DNA of 64,000 nt from Mycobacterium sp. DL (GTDB lineage Bacteria; Actinomycetota; Actinomycetes; Mycobacteriales; Mycobacteriaceae), in assembly GCF_039729195.1 (NCBI RefSeq), contig NZ_CP155796.1, positions 1,488,001 through 1,552,000 on the forward strand, written 5' to 3'. How positions within the stretch are numbered: the first letter of the stretch is position 1; each line of letters begins with the position of its first letter. A model generated the notes under the pieces. The model was given only the letters and a program-made list of their open reading frames with translations, did not search any database and was not told the origin of the DNA. Shown here in pieces: positions 19,234 through 28,727 of this stretch. The position numbers and the translations under genes are program-made.

Positions 19234-19782
19234 ATGGAGCAAGCCCTGCACGTACTGTTTGTGTGCACTGGAAACATCTGCCGGTCGCCGACCGCAGAGC
19301 GACTGGCTGCCGCGTACGGCGCACGTCTTCGGATCCCGAACTTAAGAACTTCGAGCGCTGGGACGCGCGCGGTGATTGCCCACCCGATTCATCATGACGC
19401 AGCCCTGATCCTAGAAAGGTTGGGTGGCGAATCCAGCAATTTTATGGCGCGACAGCTCACACCGAAGATCGCCTCCGGATCGGATCTCGTGCTGACCATG
19501 ACAAAGGCTCACCGCGACACGGTGCTGGGTGTCGCCCCACGACTGCTACACAGAACATTCACTTTGACCGAGGCCGCGCGCCTCGTGTCCGAGTTCAACG
19601 CGCGGGATATTGGCGACCTCGTGGCGCTTCGCCCCCAATTGGTTGCAGGCGAATCGCCTGATATCGCCGACCCAATCGGTCAGAGTGCGGACGTTTTTGC
19701 AGCGGTTGGGTCTCAAATTTCCGACCAGATTCAACCGATACTTGAGCTCTGCCGCAGGGTTTCCGTCCGCGGGGCGGACTAG
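19234..19782 (+). CDS. Low-molecular-weight protein tyrosine phosphatase (Wzb type)
   Basis: A 182-residue enzyme with the P-loop CTGNICRS at residues 11-18 (Cys11 nucleophile, Arg17 phosphate binding) and the later general-acid region DIADPIG near residue 143. In polysaccharide clusters such phosphatases (Wzb/EpsP) dephosphorylate the Tyr cluster of the co-encoded Wzc-type kinase, and can also act on initiating sugar transferases. Both candidate partners are here: a kinase tail at 2-199 and a WcaJ-type transferase 233 bases downstream. The start ATG is the first in frame and gives the motif at its usual distance from the N-terminus. Confidence 0.9.
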   Translation: MEQALHVLFVCTGNICRSPTAERLAAAYGARLRIPNLRTSSAGTRAVIAHPIHHDAALILERLGGESSNFMARQLTPKIASGSDLVLTMTKAHRDTVLGVAPRLLHRTFTLTEAARLVSEFNARDIGDLVALRPQLVAGESPDIADPIGQSADVFAAVGSQISDQIQPILELCRRVSVRGAD

Positions 19783-20015
19783 CTTCGCAGGCGCGAACAA
19801 ACAAAGTCGGCTACGTAGGCTTCTGAAAGTTTCGGCGGCTACGCTCTCGACTGCAGTGTCACTCTCCAGCCGTTGAACGTGCGCGGCAGATACCGGGAGA
19901 TCAGCGGACCGAGCGTCTTTCCTGCGTTGCTGAGCGAACATCTCCGTTCCGGTTGAGAAGTCCACAACCTGTGGGCTAAAGTTCCAGGCTAAGGGGAGAA
20001 CGTCTGGGGGGACAT

Positions 20016-21506
20016 ATGACGGCGCTAAACGATCGGCTGGAAGTTTCAGCAAACATCGTTACGATTCCGGCCAAGCTACCGGCTTGGCAAAGAGGGTACG
20101 CGCGGCGACTTGTAGCGATCGACGTGGTCGCTGTTGCACTAGCGGTGGGCCTCGCACAGTGGCTGCGTTTCGGTGGGTTGAGCGGCGAGGTATCGACCTA
20201 TCGCTACCTTGACTACGCGCTCGTGTCGGTCGCGATCGCCGTTATCTGGCTTGCGGCGCTGTCGATCAATCACTCTCGCTCTCCACGCGTCATCGGCACG
20301 GGCGCCGAAGAATACCGGCGCGTCGTGTTGGCCACGCTCGCAGTCTTCGGCGGCGTAGCCATCGTCTCCATGCTCTTCAAGCTCGAGATTGCGCGCGGAT
20401 ATCTCGTGATTGCGCTGCCAGCCGGCATCACCTTCCTCATCTTGTTCCGGTACCTCGCACGTCTGGTGATCCGGCACGTACGTCAGTCGCAGGGACGTTG
20501 CATCACTCGGGTGCTCGTGGTCGGGAGCGCCTCAGCGGTGCGTGATCTGACCCAGTCTTTCGCACGCGAGCCGAAGTCTGAGTATCAGGTGGTCGGCGCC
20601 TGCATTCCCGGCCCAATCCCGCGCACCGAGCTTGAGATTCCGGGTGTCGGGACCATACCCACCTTCGGCGATGAATCCAACGTTGTCGGGGCCGTCACCG
20701 CCACAAACAGTCATGCAGTCGCTGTCACTGCAACCGAGCGGCTTAACGGCCGAGGAATCCGAGACTTGTCGTGGGAGCTTGAAAAGCTCGACATCGACCT
20801 TCTTGTCGCCCCAGGCGTCGTTGATGTCGCAGGCCCGCGATTGCAGATGCGGCCCGTCTGTGGCCTGCCACTGATCCACGTCGAGAAGCCGCAATATCAC
20901 GGCGCCAAGAGATTTCAGAAGCGGTTGTTCGACGTTGTCTTTTCCGGCTCGGTGCTGCTATTTGGGCTGCCTATCCTGCTGGCTGTTGCCATCGCAGTGA
21001 AGTTCACCAGCAAGGGGCCGGTCTTCTACCGCCAGGAACGGATCGGGTTGGACGGCAATCCATTCGAGATGATCAAGTTCCGCACCATGGTCGATGGTGC
21101 TGACAAGATGGTCGGCAAGCTCGCTTCGCTCAACGAGAGCGAGGGCGGGGTGCTGTTCAAGATCCGCCAGGATCCTCGAGTAACTCCCGTTGGGAAGTTC
21201 CTGCGCAAGTACAGCATCGACGAGTTGCCACAGTTCATCAACGTGCTCAAACGCGACATGAGCGTTGTCGGACCGCGTCCGCCGCTGGCCAGCGAGGTGA
21301 AGTCCTACGATGACTACGCCAGGCGGCGACTCCTCGTCCGTCCCGGCATCACGGGCCTGTGGCAGGTCAGCGGGCGATCGGACCTGTCCTGGGAGGACTC
21401 GGTTCGGCTGGACATGTTCTACGTCGAGAACTGGTCGATGATCTCCGACCTGCTGATCGCCCTGCGGACAGTCAAGGCGATGCTCGGCCACTCCGGCGCT
21501 TACTGA
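20016..21506 (+). CDS. Polyprenyl-phosphate sugar-1-phosphate transferase (WcaJ/WbaP type)
   Basis: A 496-residue initiating transferase. The N-terminal part has about four membrane helices (residues 30-150) and a CoA-binding-like domain (VLVVGSASAVRDL). From about residue 300 comes the catalytic PNPT domain: one re-entrant helix, KGPVFYRQERIGLDG, FEMIKFRTM, KYSIDELPQFINVLKRDMSVVGPRP and RPGITGLWQVSGRSDLSWE. It moves a sugar-1-phosphate from a nucleotide sugar onto undecaprenyl phosphate, the first step of repeat-unit assembly. An AT-free GGGGGG-rich leader precedes the ATG. Base composition here is already closer to the high-GC genome than the genes before it. Confidence 0.92.
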   Translation: MTALNDRLEVSANIVTIPAKLPAWQRGYARRLVAIDVVAVALAVGLAQWLRFGGLSGEVSTYRYLDYALVSVAIAVIWLAALSINHSRSPRVIGTGAEEYRRVVLATLAVFGGVAIVSMLFKLEIARGYLVIALPAGITFLILFRYLARLVIRHVRQSQGRCITRVLVVGSASAVRDLTQSFAREPKSEYQVVGACIPGPIPRTELEIPGVGTIPTFGDESNVVGAVTATNSHAVAVTATERLNGRGIRDLSWELEKLDIDLLVAPGVVDVAGPRLQMRPVCGLPLIHVEKPQYHGAKRFQKRLFDVVFSGSVLLFGLPILLAVAIAVKFTSKGPVFYRQERIGLDGNPFEMIKFRTMVDGADKMVGKLASLNESEGGVLFKIRQDPRVTPVGKFLRKYSIDELPQFINVLKRDMSVVGPRPPLASEVKSYDDYARRRLLVRPGITGLWQVSGRSDLSWEDSVRLDMFYVENWSMISDLLIALRTVKAMLGHSGAY

Positions 21507-21718
21507 GCCGAAAGCGGTCTGCAGCCGGGGGATAGGCTCTGCCTCGCTGGCTTGCGATTGCTCCGCCGCCTTTCCAACAACATTCGACTAGCGGCCGCCA
21601 TACTTGCGGCGATGCGGAATGCTGGTCCGTTGTCGCAGGCTTCGCGTACCCGTCGACAATCGGCCGGCGCACAAGCACATCACCCCGCGGAACAGCTTGC
21701 GGCGTTGGGCTCCTCCGG

Positions 21719-23680
21719 CTACGCACTCCCACGCCGGCGCCACCACAATGCCGCCCCCAGAACAACCAAGGCCAGCACCGCAATTCCCGCGGTCATCACC
21801 AGCCAGGTGGGCAGGCCCGCCTCCTCCTGGGGTGCCGCCGCCGCATCGTCGCTCGACCCGATCGACAGCTGAGTGACGGTGCCCTCCGGGCCGGCCGCGA
21901 TGACGTTGCCATCCAGACTCGACCAGCCGTTGGGGAGTTGATCGATGTAGCCGAGCAGCGGATCGAGCAGTGACCACGCTCCGCTGGTGGTGACCAGGAC
22001 GACCGTGCGGTCGCGGGGTTGGTCGGCGAAAACCTGGATCGAACCCAGCCCGCTGTTGATGTCGGCGCGCAGTTGGTTCCGCAGATCGACCGCGACATCG
22101 GCACTTTCACCGCCGACCGGCGCGCGCACCGACGTCCGCTCCATCGTCGCGGAATTCGCGACGATCAACGCAGCGGTGGTGGCGTCGGCCGCGGCGCTGA
22201 CGTCGACCACCCGCGGCGTCAGCGGCGAACCGGTCAGCCGCGCGATGTCCGCGACCACCCGCGACGCGTAGTCGAGTTGGTTCGGGTTACTGCCGTCGAG
22301 CGCCACCAGGAACTCCGGGCTGAACTCCGAGGGCACCGCGGCGAACCCGTCACCGGCGGGCCCGCCGCGCTGCATCGTCAGCGTCGACCGGGGATCGAGC
22401 TGGAACGTCATCGGCGCGATCGTCGGACTGCACACCTGTCGCGGGCTGAACGTCAGGTCGAAGTCGAAATTGATGCGCTGCCTGAGAAATTCACCGGGAA
22501 CCTCGAAAGTGGCATCCACCTGGCCGGTGTTGTCCAGCGCCGCGGTGTGCACCGCCTGGCCCCCCACGCTGACCGTCATGCTCGCCGAATCCAGGTCCGC
22601 GACCGGGGTATGAGTGGCCAGCAGATGCACCGTCAAGCCGTCGATGCGGGCACCCAACGCAGACCGGTCGACACCCACCGCCAGACTCGCCGTCCGCAGG
22701 ACCGTGCTCTCCCCGCTGATGTCCAGTTCCTCGAACGTCATCTCGTCGGCCTCGGAATTGGCACTGGAGCCGGCCTGTTCGACGCGCACCGTCGACACCT
22801 GCGCCAGTGACTGCAACTCGTTGACCACCAGCGACGCCTGATCGGTGAGTTCGCCGCCGCGGCCGGTCACCTTCAGGAAGACGTCCGCCCGGTCCGGGTT
22901 GACGACAGTGATTCCCGCATCACCGTTTTCGACCACGATGGCCCGCGTGAGCTGCGGCGCCGGGGGAGGCGTCGCGCCCCGCGGTTGGGTGACCACGGTG
23001 AGGGCAGTCGTCTGCGGCCGGTACATCCGCGCCACCGCCGAGGCCAACGTCAGAACGGCCTGCTGCTCGGCGTCGTCGGCGTCGACCGGTGCGTAGATCG
23101 TGACCCGCTGCAGCACCGGCGGGAAGAACGACGCGATCGTCGTCGGGGCCTGCTCGACCCCGGCGAACACCGCGGCCAGATCGCTGATGAGCAGACGCTC
23201 ACCGAGCCCGCACCGTTCCTGGACCGGGATGCCGGCCTGGCGCACCGTGAACGACAGTCCCAGTTCGGAGTCCCTGACCTGCGCTGCGGAGATGTCGACG
23301 TCGAACGGCACCACGACCTGCTCCGGGACCACCTCGGGCAGGTTCACCGTGGCGAGGAACCTGCCGGTGCTGTCGGTGATCTCCACGAAGCCGGCACCGA
23401 AATCGACTGGGGAGTTGAGGAGTCCACGCAATCGGGTGGCGGTGAACCCGGACGGCACGGGAAGGGACACTCCCTGGCTGGTGTTGGCGCCGACCAATGT
23501 GAGTTCGTCGGGCAGGCCCAAGCCGGTCCACGGCAGCGACACGTCCGGGCCGGCGGCGGGGTCGGAGTTCAGCGGCTCGGCGTGCGCGACGTGAGGCGCG
23601 CCCAGTGCCACGATCAGCATCACCGACAGCAGCAGGCTGGTTGCCCGACGGATCGCCATGATTTGAAAAGACTCCGCCAT
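21719..23680 (-). CDS. BcsB-like secreted, membrane-anchored beta-rich protein
   Basis: A 653-residue protein with a signal peptide (basic start, hydrophobic run, cleavage near AHAEP), a long extracytoplasmic region, and a C-terminal membrane helix (LVMTAGIAVLALVVLGAAL) followed by WWRRRGSA. Paired carbohydrate-binding-like and ferredoxin-like segments with PVDADDAEQQ, ADVFLKVTG and FDFDLTFSPRQVC resemble BcsB, the periplasmic partner of cellulose synthase. No BcsA-type synthase with a PilZ domain lies in the window. It is divergent from the Wzz gene by 166 bases, so it may serve polymer export or surface attachment in this cluster. An alternative start is the ATG at 23659, which gives a more compact signal peptide. 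Confidence 0.7.
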   Translation of the reverse strand: MAESFQIMAIRRATSLLLSVMLIVALGAPHVAHAEPLNSDPAAGPDVSLPWTGLGLPDELTLVGANTSQGVSLPVPSGFTATRLRGLLNSPVDFGAGFVEITDSTGRFLATVNLPEVVPEQVVVPFDVDISAAQVRDSELGLSFTVRQAGIPVQERCGLGERLLISDLAAVFAGVEQAPTTIASFFPPVLQRVTIYAPVDADDAEQQAVLTLASAVARMYRPQTTALTVVTQPRGATPPPAPQLTRAIVVENGDAGITVVNPDRADVFLKVTGRGGELTDQASLVVNELQSLAQVSTVRVEQAGSSANSEADEMTFEELDISGESTVLRTASLAVGVDRSALGARIDGLTVHLLATHTPVADLDSASMTVSVGGQAVHTAALDNTGQVDATFEVPGEFLRQRINFDFDLTFSPRQVCSPTIAPMTFQLDPRSTLTMQRGGPAGDGFAAVPSEFSPEFLVALDGSNPNQLDYASRVVADIARLTGSPLTPRVVDVSAAADATTAALIVANSATMERTSVRAPVGGESADVAVDLRNQLRADINSGLGSIQVFADQPRDRTVVLVTTSGAWSLLDPLLGYIDQLPNGWSSLDGNVIAAGPEGTVTQLSIGSSDDAAAAPQEEAGLPTWLVMTAGIAVLALVVLGAALWWRRRGSA

Positions 23681-23846
23681 TACCGCCCCGAGTGAGAGAT
23701 TCCCGAATCACTTCCTGGCGCCGAACATTACCCGGCAAACGGCAGTGCAACGCGGAAAACGCGCCGCCGACCGTGCGCGGTGCGGATATCGGCTGAAACT
23801 CAATCTTGGTGTCTGGCCCGGCTAATCCCCTTGGCGCAACTAACAT

Positions 23847-25121
23847 ATGGAGCGCATCGCGAATCCAGGATGGAGTGCCGCAGAATTGTCCGCCAACGCG
23901 CCGAAAGTGCCGGCGTCTGCGATTGCGACCATGTCGTCGCTGGAATCGCGTTTAGTCGCAACAAAATTACTGATCGGTGCCGTCATAGGCGTTATCGCAG
24001 GGGCGCTCGTCGGCGCTCTGGCGTTTGCTGCATTGGGGGCCGACACCACCGCAACGGCGTTTCTGCGGCTCAAGGCACCCGCGGATCTGACTGCCATTGC
24101 CGGTGGGGCGAGCCAGATCACCCCCGACAATCAGGACAACACCGCCACCTTCGTCGCCGGAGAGATCGCCTATCTGACCGGCGACGGGTTCGCTGAGGCC
24201 GTCACCCGGAAGATGGCCGAGGACCAGTCGGTGGCGCTCAACGTCGCCCAGGCCAGCGAGTCCTCGGTGATCACCATCAGCTACAGCGCCCGTTCCGACG
24301 ATGACGCCGTCCGGACGGTGCAGGCCGCCATCGACCTGTACCGCCAACAGCTCGAGCAGCGCGCCGACGCGCAGCTGCGGACCATCCTGCCCGCGCTGGA
24401 GGGGTGGCGGCAGGCCGACGGCGCGGACCCGGTGCGGATGCAGGAGCTGCAACGGGTCCGCGAGAGCGTCGAACTGCAGGCCGCGGTGGCCGCCACGTTG
24501 GACGTCGTGCAGCCGCCCACACCGAACGCGGTGAGCACCCAGCAGTGGGTGATCGGCGCGCTGCTCGGAGGGTTGGCGGGCGGCGGCTGCGCGGTGGCGC
24601 TGCTGCTGGCCCGGCGACGCCGGTCGGGTCGCGGCTCGGTGGTCAAGACGCTGACCGAAGGCGTCGACGGCGTGCTGCTGCCTGCCGTCGACCTCGGGAT
24701 TCCGGCCCGCGACGCCTGGACCGACGATCAGCTGCGCCTCGCCCGCACGCTGTATGCCCAATGTCCGTCCCCGGGGCCCTCCCGGGTGATCCTCGTTGTC
24801 GGTGCGTCATCGTCGTCGGGGAGTGCGGTGGTGGCGTCGCTGCTGGAGACCGCGGCGGCCGAAAGTCAGCCTGCGGCACTGTCGTCGGGACTGCATTCGT
24901 CGCCCGGCTCGACCGAATCGGCGACCACTCAGGTCATCGCCGGCGGCGCGGTGGGGGACCCGGCGGTGACACCCGAGGTCATCGGCGCCGCCACCGACAT
25001 CGTGCTGGTGGCCCGCATCGAAGAGGACACCGTGGCGCAAACGCTGGCGCTGCGTTCGGTGCGCGCCTCCAGTTCCGCGCCGGTGGTGGCGGTGTTCACC
25101 AACGGCCGGGGTGCCAAGTGA
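23847..25121 (+). CDS. Wzz-type chain-length protein with degenerate kinase-like domain
   Basis: A 424-residue protein. One membrane helix at about residues 40-65 and a second at about 232-255 enclose an extracytoplasmic coiled region, the plan of polysaccharide co-polymerases. The cytoplasmic C-terminal part (about 280-424) has the layout of a bacterial tyrosine kinase: VILVVGASSSSGSAVVASLLE sits where a Walker A loop would be but lacks the Gly-Lys-Thr/Ser, and ATDIVLVARIEEDT occupies the Walker B region. No Tyr cluster ends the protein. It would set polymer length without kinase activity. It starts an operon whose next gene overlaps by 4 bases (GTGA). Confidence 0.78.
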   Translation: MERIANPGWSAAELSANAPKVPASAIATMSSLESRLVATKLLIGAVIGVIAGALVGALAFAALGADTTATAFLRLKAPADLTAIAGGASQITPDNQDNTATFVAGEIAYLTGDGFAEAVTRKMAEDQSVALNVAQASESSVITISYSARSDDDAVRTVQAAIDLYRQQLEQRADAQLRTILPALEGWRQADGADPVRMQELQRVRESVELQAAVAATLDVVQPPTPNAVSTQQWVIGALLGGLAGGGCAVALLLARRRRSGRGSVVKTLTEGVDGVLLPAVDLGIPARDAWTDDQLRLARTLYAQCPSPGPSRVILVVGASSSSGSAVVASLLETAAAESQPAALSSGLHSSPGSTESATTQVIAGGAVGDPAVTPEVIGAATDIVLVARIEEDTVAQTLALRSVRASSSAPVVAVFTNGRGAK

Positions 25122-26230
25122 GGCTTGCGCTCGTCCACGAACGGCTGACCGAGATCGCCGGGTCCGAGCACGTCGTCGCCGAACTGTCCCGGGAGTGGCC
25201 GGACGCGCCTATCAGCATTCCGATCGTCGACCCGCGGGTCGACGCCTCGTTCGGATCGAAGGTGCGCACCGGGGAGTTGTCGAGGGCCTACCGGATGGCG
25301 GGCTACCGCAGTTACGCGCCGCTGCTGCCGATGGTGCCGGGGTGGTTGCGGCGCCGCGACTTCGGGTCCGTCGACGCGGTGGTCATCAGCCACCACGCGT
25401 TCGCGGTGGCTGCCGTCGAGGCCGCGGCGTCCACGCCGACGGTCGTCTACGTGCACTCCCCGGCGCGGTGGGCGTGGGACGAGAACATGCGCCGTCAGGA
25501 AGCCACATCACGGGCCGGCCATCTGGCGCTCGATGTGCTGGCCCGGCTCGCGATCAAGGCGGAACTGAGTGCCGCCCCGAAGATCACGTCCGTGGTGGCG
25601 AACAGTTCGGCTGTAGCGCAACGGATCCTGCGGCAGTGGAATCGCGACGCGCAGGTCGTCCACCCGCCGGTGAACGTCGACTTCTACACCCCGGACGCCA
25701 CCGAGACCCGCGAGGACTACTTCCTACTGGCGGGGCGGTTGGTCGGCTACAAACGCCCCGACATCGCGATCCGCGCCGCCGTCGAAGCGGGCGTGAAGAT
25801 GGTGGTCGCCGGTGACGGCCGCGACGCCGCCAAATGTCGCAGGCTCGCCGAGGGCGGCGACGTCACGTTCGCTGGTCGGGTGTCGAACGAGGAGTTCCGC
25901 AGCCTGTACCGCCGCGCCAAGGCGATGGTCATGCCGGGGGAGGAGGACTTCGGCATCACCCCCGTCGAATCCATGGCGTGCGGCACACCGGTGATCGCCC
26001 TCGGTGTCGGAGGCGCACTCGACAGTGTCGTCGACGGTGTCACCGGGACCTTCGTCTTCGACGCTAGCGAGGCCGACGTGGTCAGCGGCTTCGCCAAACA
26101 ACTCGCCACCTTCGACAGCAGCCGATTCGACCCGGTCGCGATCCGCTCCCACGCCGAGAAATTCTCACCGGAAGCGTTCCGCCACAACATGTCCGCGGTC
26201 ATCACGCAGGCGCTCTCGAGCCATGACTGA
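25118..26230 (+). CDS. Glycosyltransferase family 4
   Basis: About 370 residues from a GTG that overlaps the stop of the Wzz gene. The N-terminal part has LVHERLTEIAGSEHVV, VVISHHAFAVAAVE and VYVHSPARWAWDENMR. The C-terminal part has VVANSSAVAQRI, VHPPVNVDFY, LLAGRLVGYKRPDIAI, FAGRVSNEEFRSLYRRAKAMV and EEDFGITPVESMACGTPVIA, the donor site of GT4 enzymes related to mannosyltransferases such as WbaZ. It would act on the lipid-linked intermediate at the cytoplasmic face. Donor GDP-mannose is plausible from family resemblance but not shown. Confidence 0.88.
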   Translation: MRLALVHERLTEIAGSEHVVAELSREWPDAPISIPIVDPRVDASFGSKVRTGELSRAYRMAGYRSYAPLLPMVPGWLRRRDFGSVDAVVISHHAFAVAAVEAAASTPTVVYVHSPARWAWDENMRRQEATSRAGHLALDVLARLAIKAELSAAPKITSVVANSSAVAQRILRQWNRDAQVVHPPVNVDFYTPDATETREDYFLLAGRLVGYKRPDIAIRAAVEAGVKMVVAGDGRDAAKCRRLAEGGDVTFAGRVSNEEFRSLYRRAKAMVMPGEEDFGITPVESMACGTPVIALGVGGALDSVVDGVTGTFVFDASEADVVSGFAKQLATFDSSRFDPVAIRSHAEKFSPEAFRHNMSAVITQALSSHD

Positions 26231-26241
26231 CCGGTCCGGCC

Positions 26242-27411
26242 GTGCCTGACAGCAGACACCTGCACACCGCGGTGCAGGTCGCGGCCGGTCTGGCGCTCAA
26301 CGTCTACCCGGCGATCTTCATCGCCATCTACGCCCGCATCGCGCCGATCGAGACACAGGGCGTCCTGGCGCTGTCACTGGTCGTCGGCGTGTACGTCGCG
26401 CAACTGTTCAACGCGTTCATCGTCGAGGGACGCCTCGCCACCCCCGGCGCCACCGGCGAGCCGATCATGCCGTGGTGGGTGGTGGCGGCCGCCGTCATCG
26501 GCGGCGCGCTGCTGGTGTTCGGGCCCGCCGTCGCGGCGTCGGCGGTGCTGATGGCCAGCGCCATCGGGGTGATGACCGGCCTGCTGATGGCCCGCTCGAT
26601 CGGAGTGGTCAGCGGCGAGTGGCGCAGCGAAGGCCTGGCCGCGACGACGTTGATCGTCGCCAGCGTGATCGCGCTGTGGATGGCCGACCAGGACAACCCG
26701 CACAGCGTCCGGGTGCTTGCCGTGGGAGCGCTGCTGGCGGTCCTCGTCCGCTACCGGCCGCGGAAGTCGCTGCTGCACTCCGGTTTTCCGCCCGATGTGC
26801 GTCGGTCCGGCTGGGTCACCGCGGAGACGGCGGTGGTGGGCGCCGTTCAGCCGGCGATCACCTCGCTGGTCCTGGTCATGGTCGGACCGCTGGCCGCCGT
26901 CACGTTCCGGGTGATCTCCACCGTCGCGGGCGCGCTGGAACCGATCCTGGCCTACGGCAGGTACCGGTTGCTCGCCCACGGCCATCGCGGCGAACTCAGG
27001 TTGTTCGTCGCGGTGTTCGTCGTCGGCATGGTCGTGGTGCTGGTGGCTGCGTTCGGCGGACTCGGCAGCCTGGTCTTCGGGCCGGCGTGGCGTGAGGTGG
27101 GCGCGGCCGCGCTGCTGCTGGCGTGCCTGTGGAAAGCGTGCATGCTGGTGTCCACGGTGCCGTTCGCCGCGCTGCGCAAGGCCGGCCGAACCGTGCTGGT
27201 GTTCTGGATCCGCGGTGCCAGCACGGTCATCTATCTGGTGATCAGCGTCGGCTTCCTGGTGGTGGTGCAGACCCCGGCAGCGATCTTCGCGGCGTTTGTC
27301 GTCGCCGAGATGATCACCGCGGTGCTCTACCACCTCGCCGCGGTCAGAGGTGCGCCCGACTACGCGGCGGCCTTCGGGTTGCGTCGGGTGCGGGACCGGT
27401 TCAGCGCATGA
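26242..27411 (+). CDS. Wzx-like membrane protein, putative polysaccharide exporter
   Basis: A 389-residue protein with about ten to twelve hydrophobic segments and few charged residues outside short Arg-rich loops, starting at GTG 11 bases after the GT4 gene. It resembles MOP-type flippases in size and helix spacing but carries no strong signature. Between a Wzz-GT4 pair and a Wzy gene, a flippase is the piece expected, and that context supports the call. It overlaps the next gene by 4 bases (ATGA), so the four genes from 23847 form one operon. Confidence 0.65.
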   Translation: MPDSRHLHTAVQVAAGLALNVYPAIFIAIYARIAPIETQGVLALSLVVGVYVAQLFNAFIVEGRLATPGATGEPIMPWWVVAAAVIGGALLVFGPAVAASAVLMASAIGVMTGLLMARSIGVVSGEWRSEGLAATTLIVASVIALWMADQDNPHSVRVLAVGALLAVLVRYRPRKSLLHSGFPPDVRRSGWVTAETAVVGAVQPAITSLVLVMVGPLAAVTFRVISTVAGALEPILAYGRYRLLAHGHRGELRLFVAVFVVGMVVVLVAAFGGLGSLVFGPAWREVGAAALLLACLWKACMLVSTVPFAALRKAGRTVLVFWIRGASTVIYLVISVGFLVVVQTPAAIFAAFVVAEMITAVLYHLAAVRGAPDYAAAFGLRRVRDRFSA

Positions 27412-28727
27412 CGCTCACCGACACCGACCTGGAATCCGGTATCCGCAACAGCGGGATGTCGGGTCGGGCGCCGGCGTGGTTCACCCCTGCGGTGTTCATC
27501 CTCGCCCCGGTGATCGGATCCTTTCTGGCGTGGTACCTGTTGACCGCCCGCCACCAACTCGACCGATCCCAGGCGATGTCGGAGGCGCTGACCGGATTCT
27601 CGGCGCCGGCGCACGTCAGCGGCCGCGGCATTTCCCTTCTGCTGCTCTGGTATTGCGCGATCGTCATGGTGTCGATGGTCGGGTTCTGGTGGGGCACCCA
27701 CCGGTCCCGGCCCGCGACCGCCGCCGATCGCACCAACACCGCCTGGTTCGAGCGGCGCTACTTCTTCGTGGTGCTCATCGCCGGTGCCGTCGGCGTCGGC
27801 TACTCGTTCATGAAGGTCGGCGGTCTCGGTGCGATCGTCGATTCACTCAGCGAGCAGACCGCCAACGACTTCAGCAATGCGCTGTCCGGATTCGCCGGCC
27901 TGCAGACATTGCGGTACGCCACGATCCTGGCCGCGCCGATCGGGGTGTATCTGTGGCGCAAAAAGGTGATCGGGTGGCCGTACATGGTGACCGCGGTGCT
28001 GCTTCTGGTCGCCAACGCGATGATCGCCTCACGTTTGGCGCTGATGATGGCGTGTGCGGTGTATCTGGCCGCGTGGGTCCGCAGCCGCGAACCCCGTGTC
28101 GGCGGCGGATCGCCGGCGCGGGCGTGGATCGCGGTGATGCTGATCGTGCTCTCCGGGTTCGGGGTGCTCACCGCGCTGAACTACATCCGCAACGCGAACT
28201 ACTACCGCGACGCCGGGATCTCGAACCCGGTGGAGATGAACGTCTACCAGATGGGCGCCTACCTGGCCGTGCCGGCGCAGGTGTCGCTGGGGGTGTCCGA
28301 CGCGGTGGCGCGTGGTGCGTGGGAGAAGCCGGGCAGCGTGACGACCTCGCTGGAGGCGGTGCAGCCGACCTTCCTGCAGTTCAACAAGATCACCAAGGAC
28401 GAGAGCTGGAAACAGGCGGCGACCTACGGCTTCTCGGTGAGCTTCGCCGGGAACTTCTTCACCAACTCGGTGTTCGCCGACACCTACTCCGAGTACGGCA
28501 CGTGGGGCTGGTTCTACACCATCCTGGCCTACGGTGTCGCCGGCTACGCCTTCGCGAGGATCTTCAGCTTCAGCCCCGTGATCGCGGCGTCCGCGGGTGT
28601 GGTGGCCTACTGCTTCCTCGAAGTGTGGCGGGTGCAGATCCTGATCTACGGCATCGTGATCTTCCTGCTGCTGCTGACCGTCGGCAGCACGCTGCTCGCC
28701 CGGATCCGTCCGCCTCAGGAGCAGTGA
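27408..28727 (+). CDS. Wzy-type repeat-unit polymerase
   Basis: A 439-residue protein with about ten membrane helices. Near residues 345-385 there is FFTNSVFADTYSEYGTWGWFY, a loop seen in oligosaccharide repeat-unit polymerases. A large hydrophilic loop around residues 255-340 holds several charged residues. It would join flipped repeat units at the outer face of the plasma membrane. Its ATG overlaps the stop of the preceding gene. Its end overlaps the convergent beta-helix gene by 13 bases, so no terminator can fit between them. Confidence 0.78.
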   Translation: MTLTDTDLESGIRNSGMSGRAPAWFTPAVFILAPVIGSFLAWYLLTARHQLDRSQAMSEALTGFSAPAHVSGRGISLLLLWYCAIVMVSMVGFWWGTHRSRPATAADRTNTAWFERRYFFVVLIAGAVGVGYSFMKVGGLGAIVDSLSEQTANDFSNALSGFAGLQTLRYATILAAPIGVYLWRKKVIGWPYMVTAVLLLVANAMIASRLALMMACAVYLAAWVRSREPRVGGGSPARAWIAVMLIVLSGFGVLTALNYIRNANYYRDAGISNPVEMNVYQMGAYLAVPAQVSLGVSDAVARGAWEKPGSVTTSLEAVQPTFLQFNKITKDESWKQAATYGFSVSFAGNFFTNSVFADTYSEYGTWGWFYTILAYGVAGYAFARIFSFSPVIAASAGVVAYCFLEVWRVQILIYGIVIFLLLLTVGSTLLARIRPPQEQ

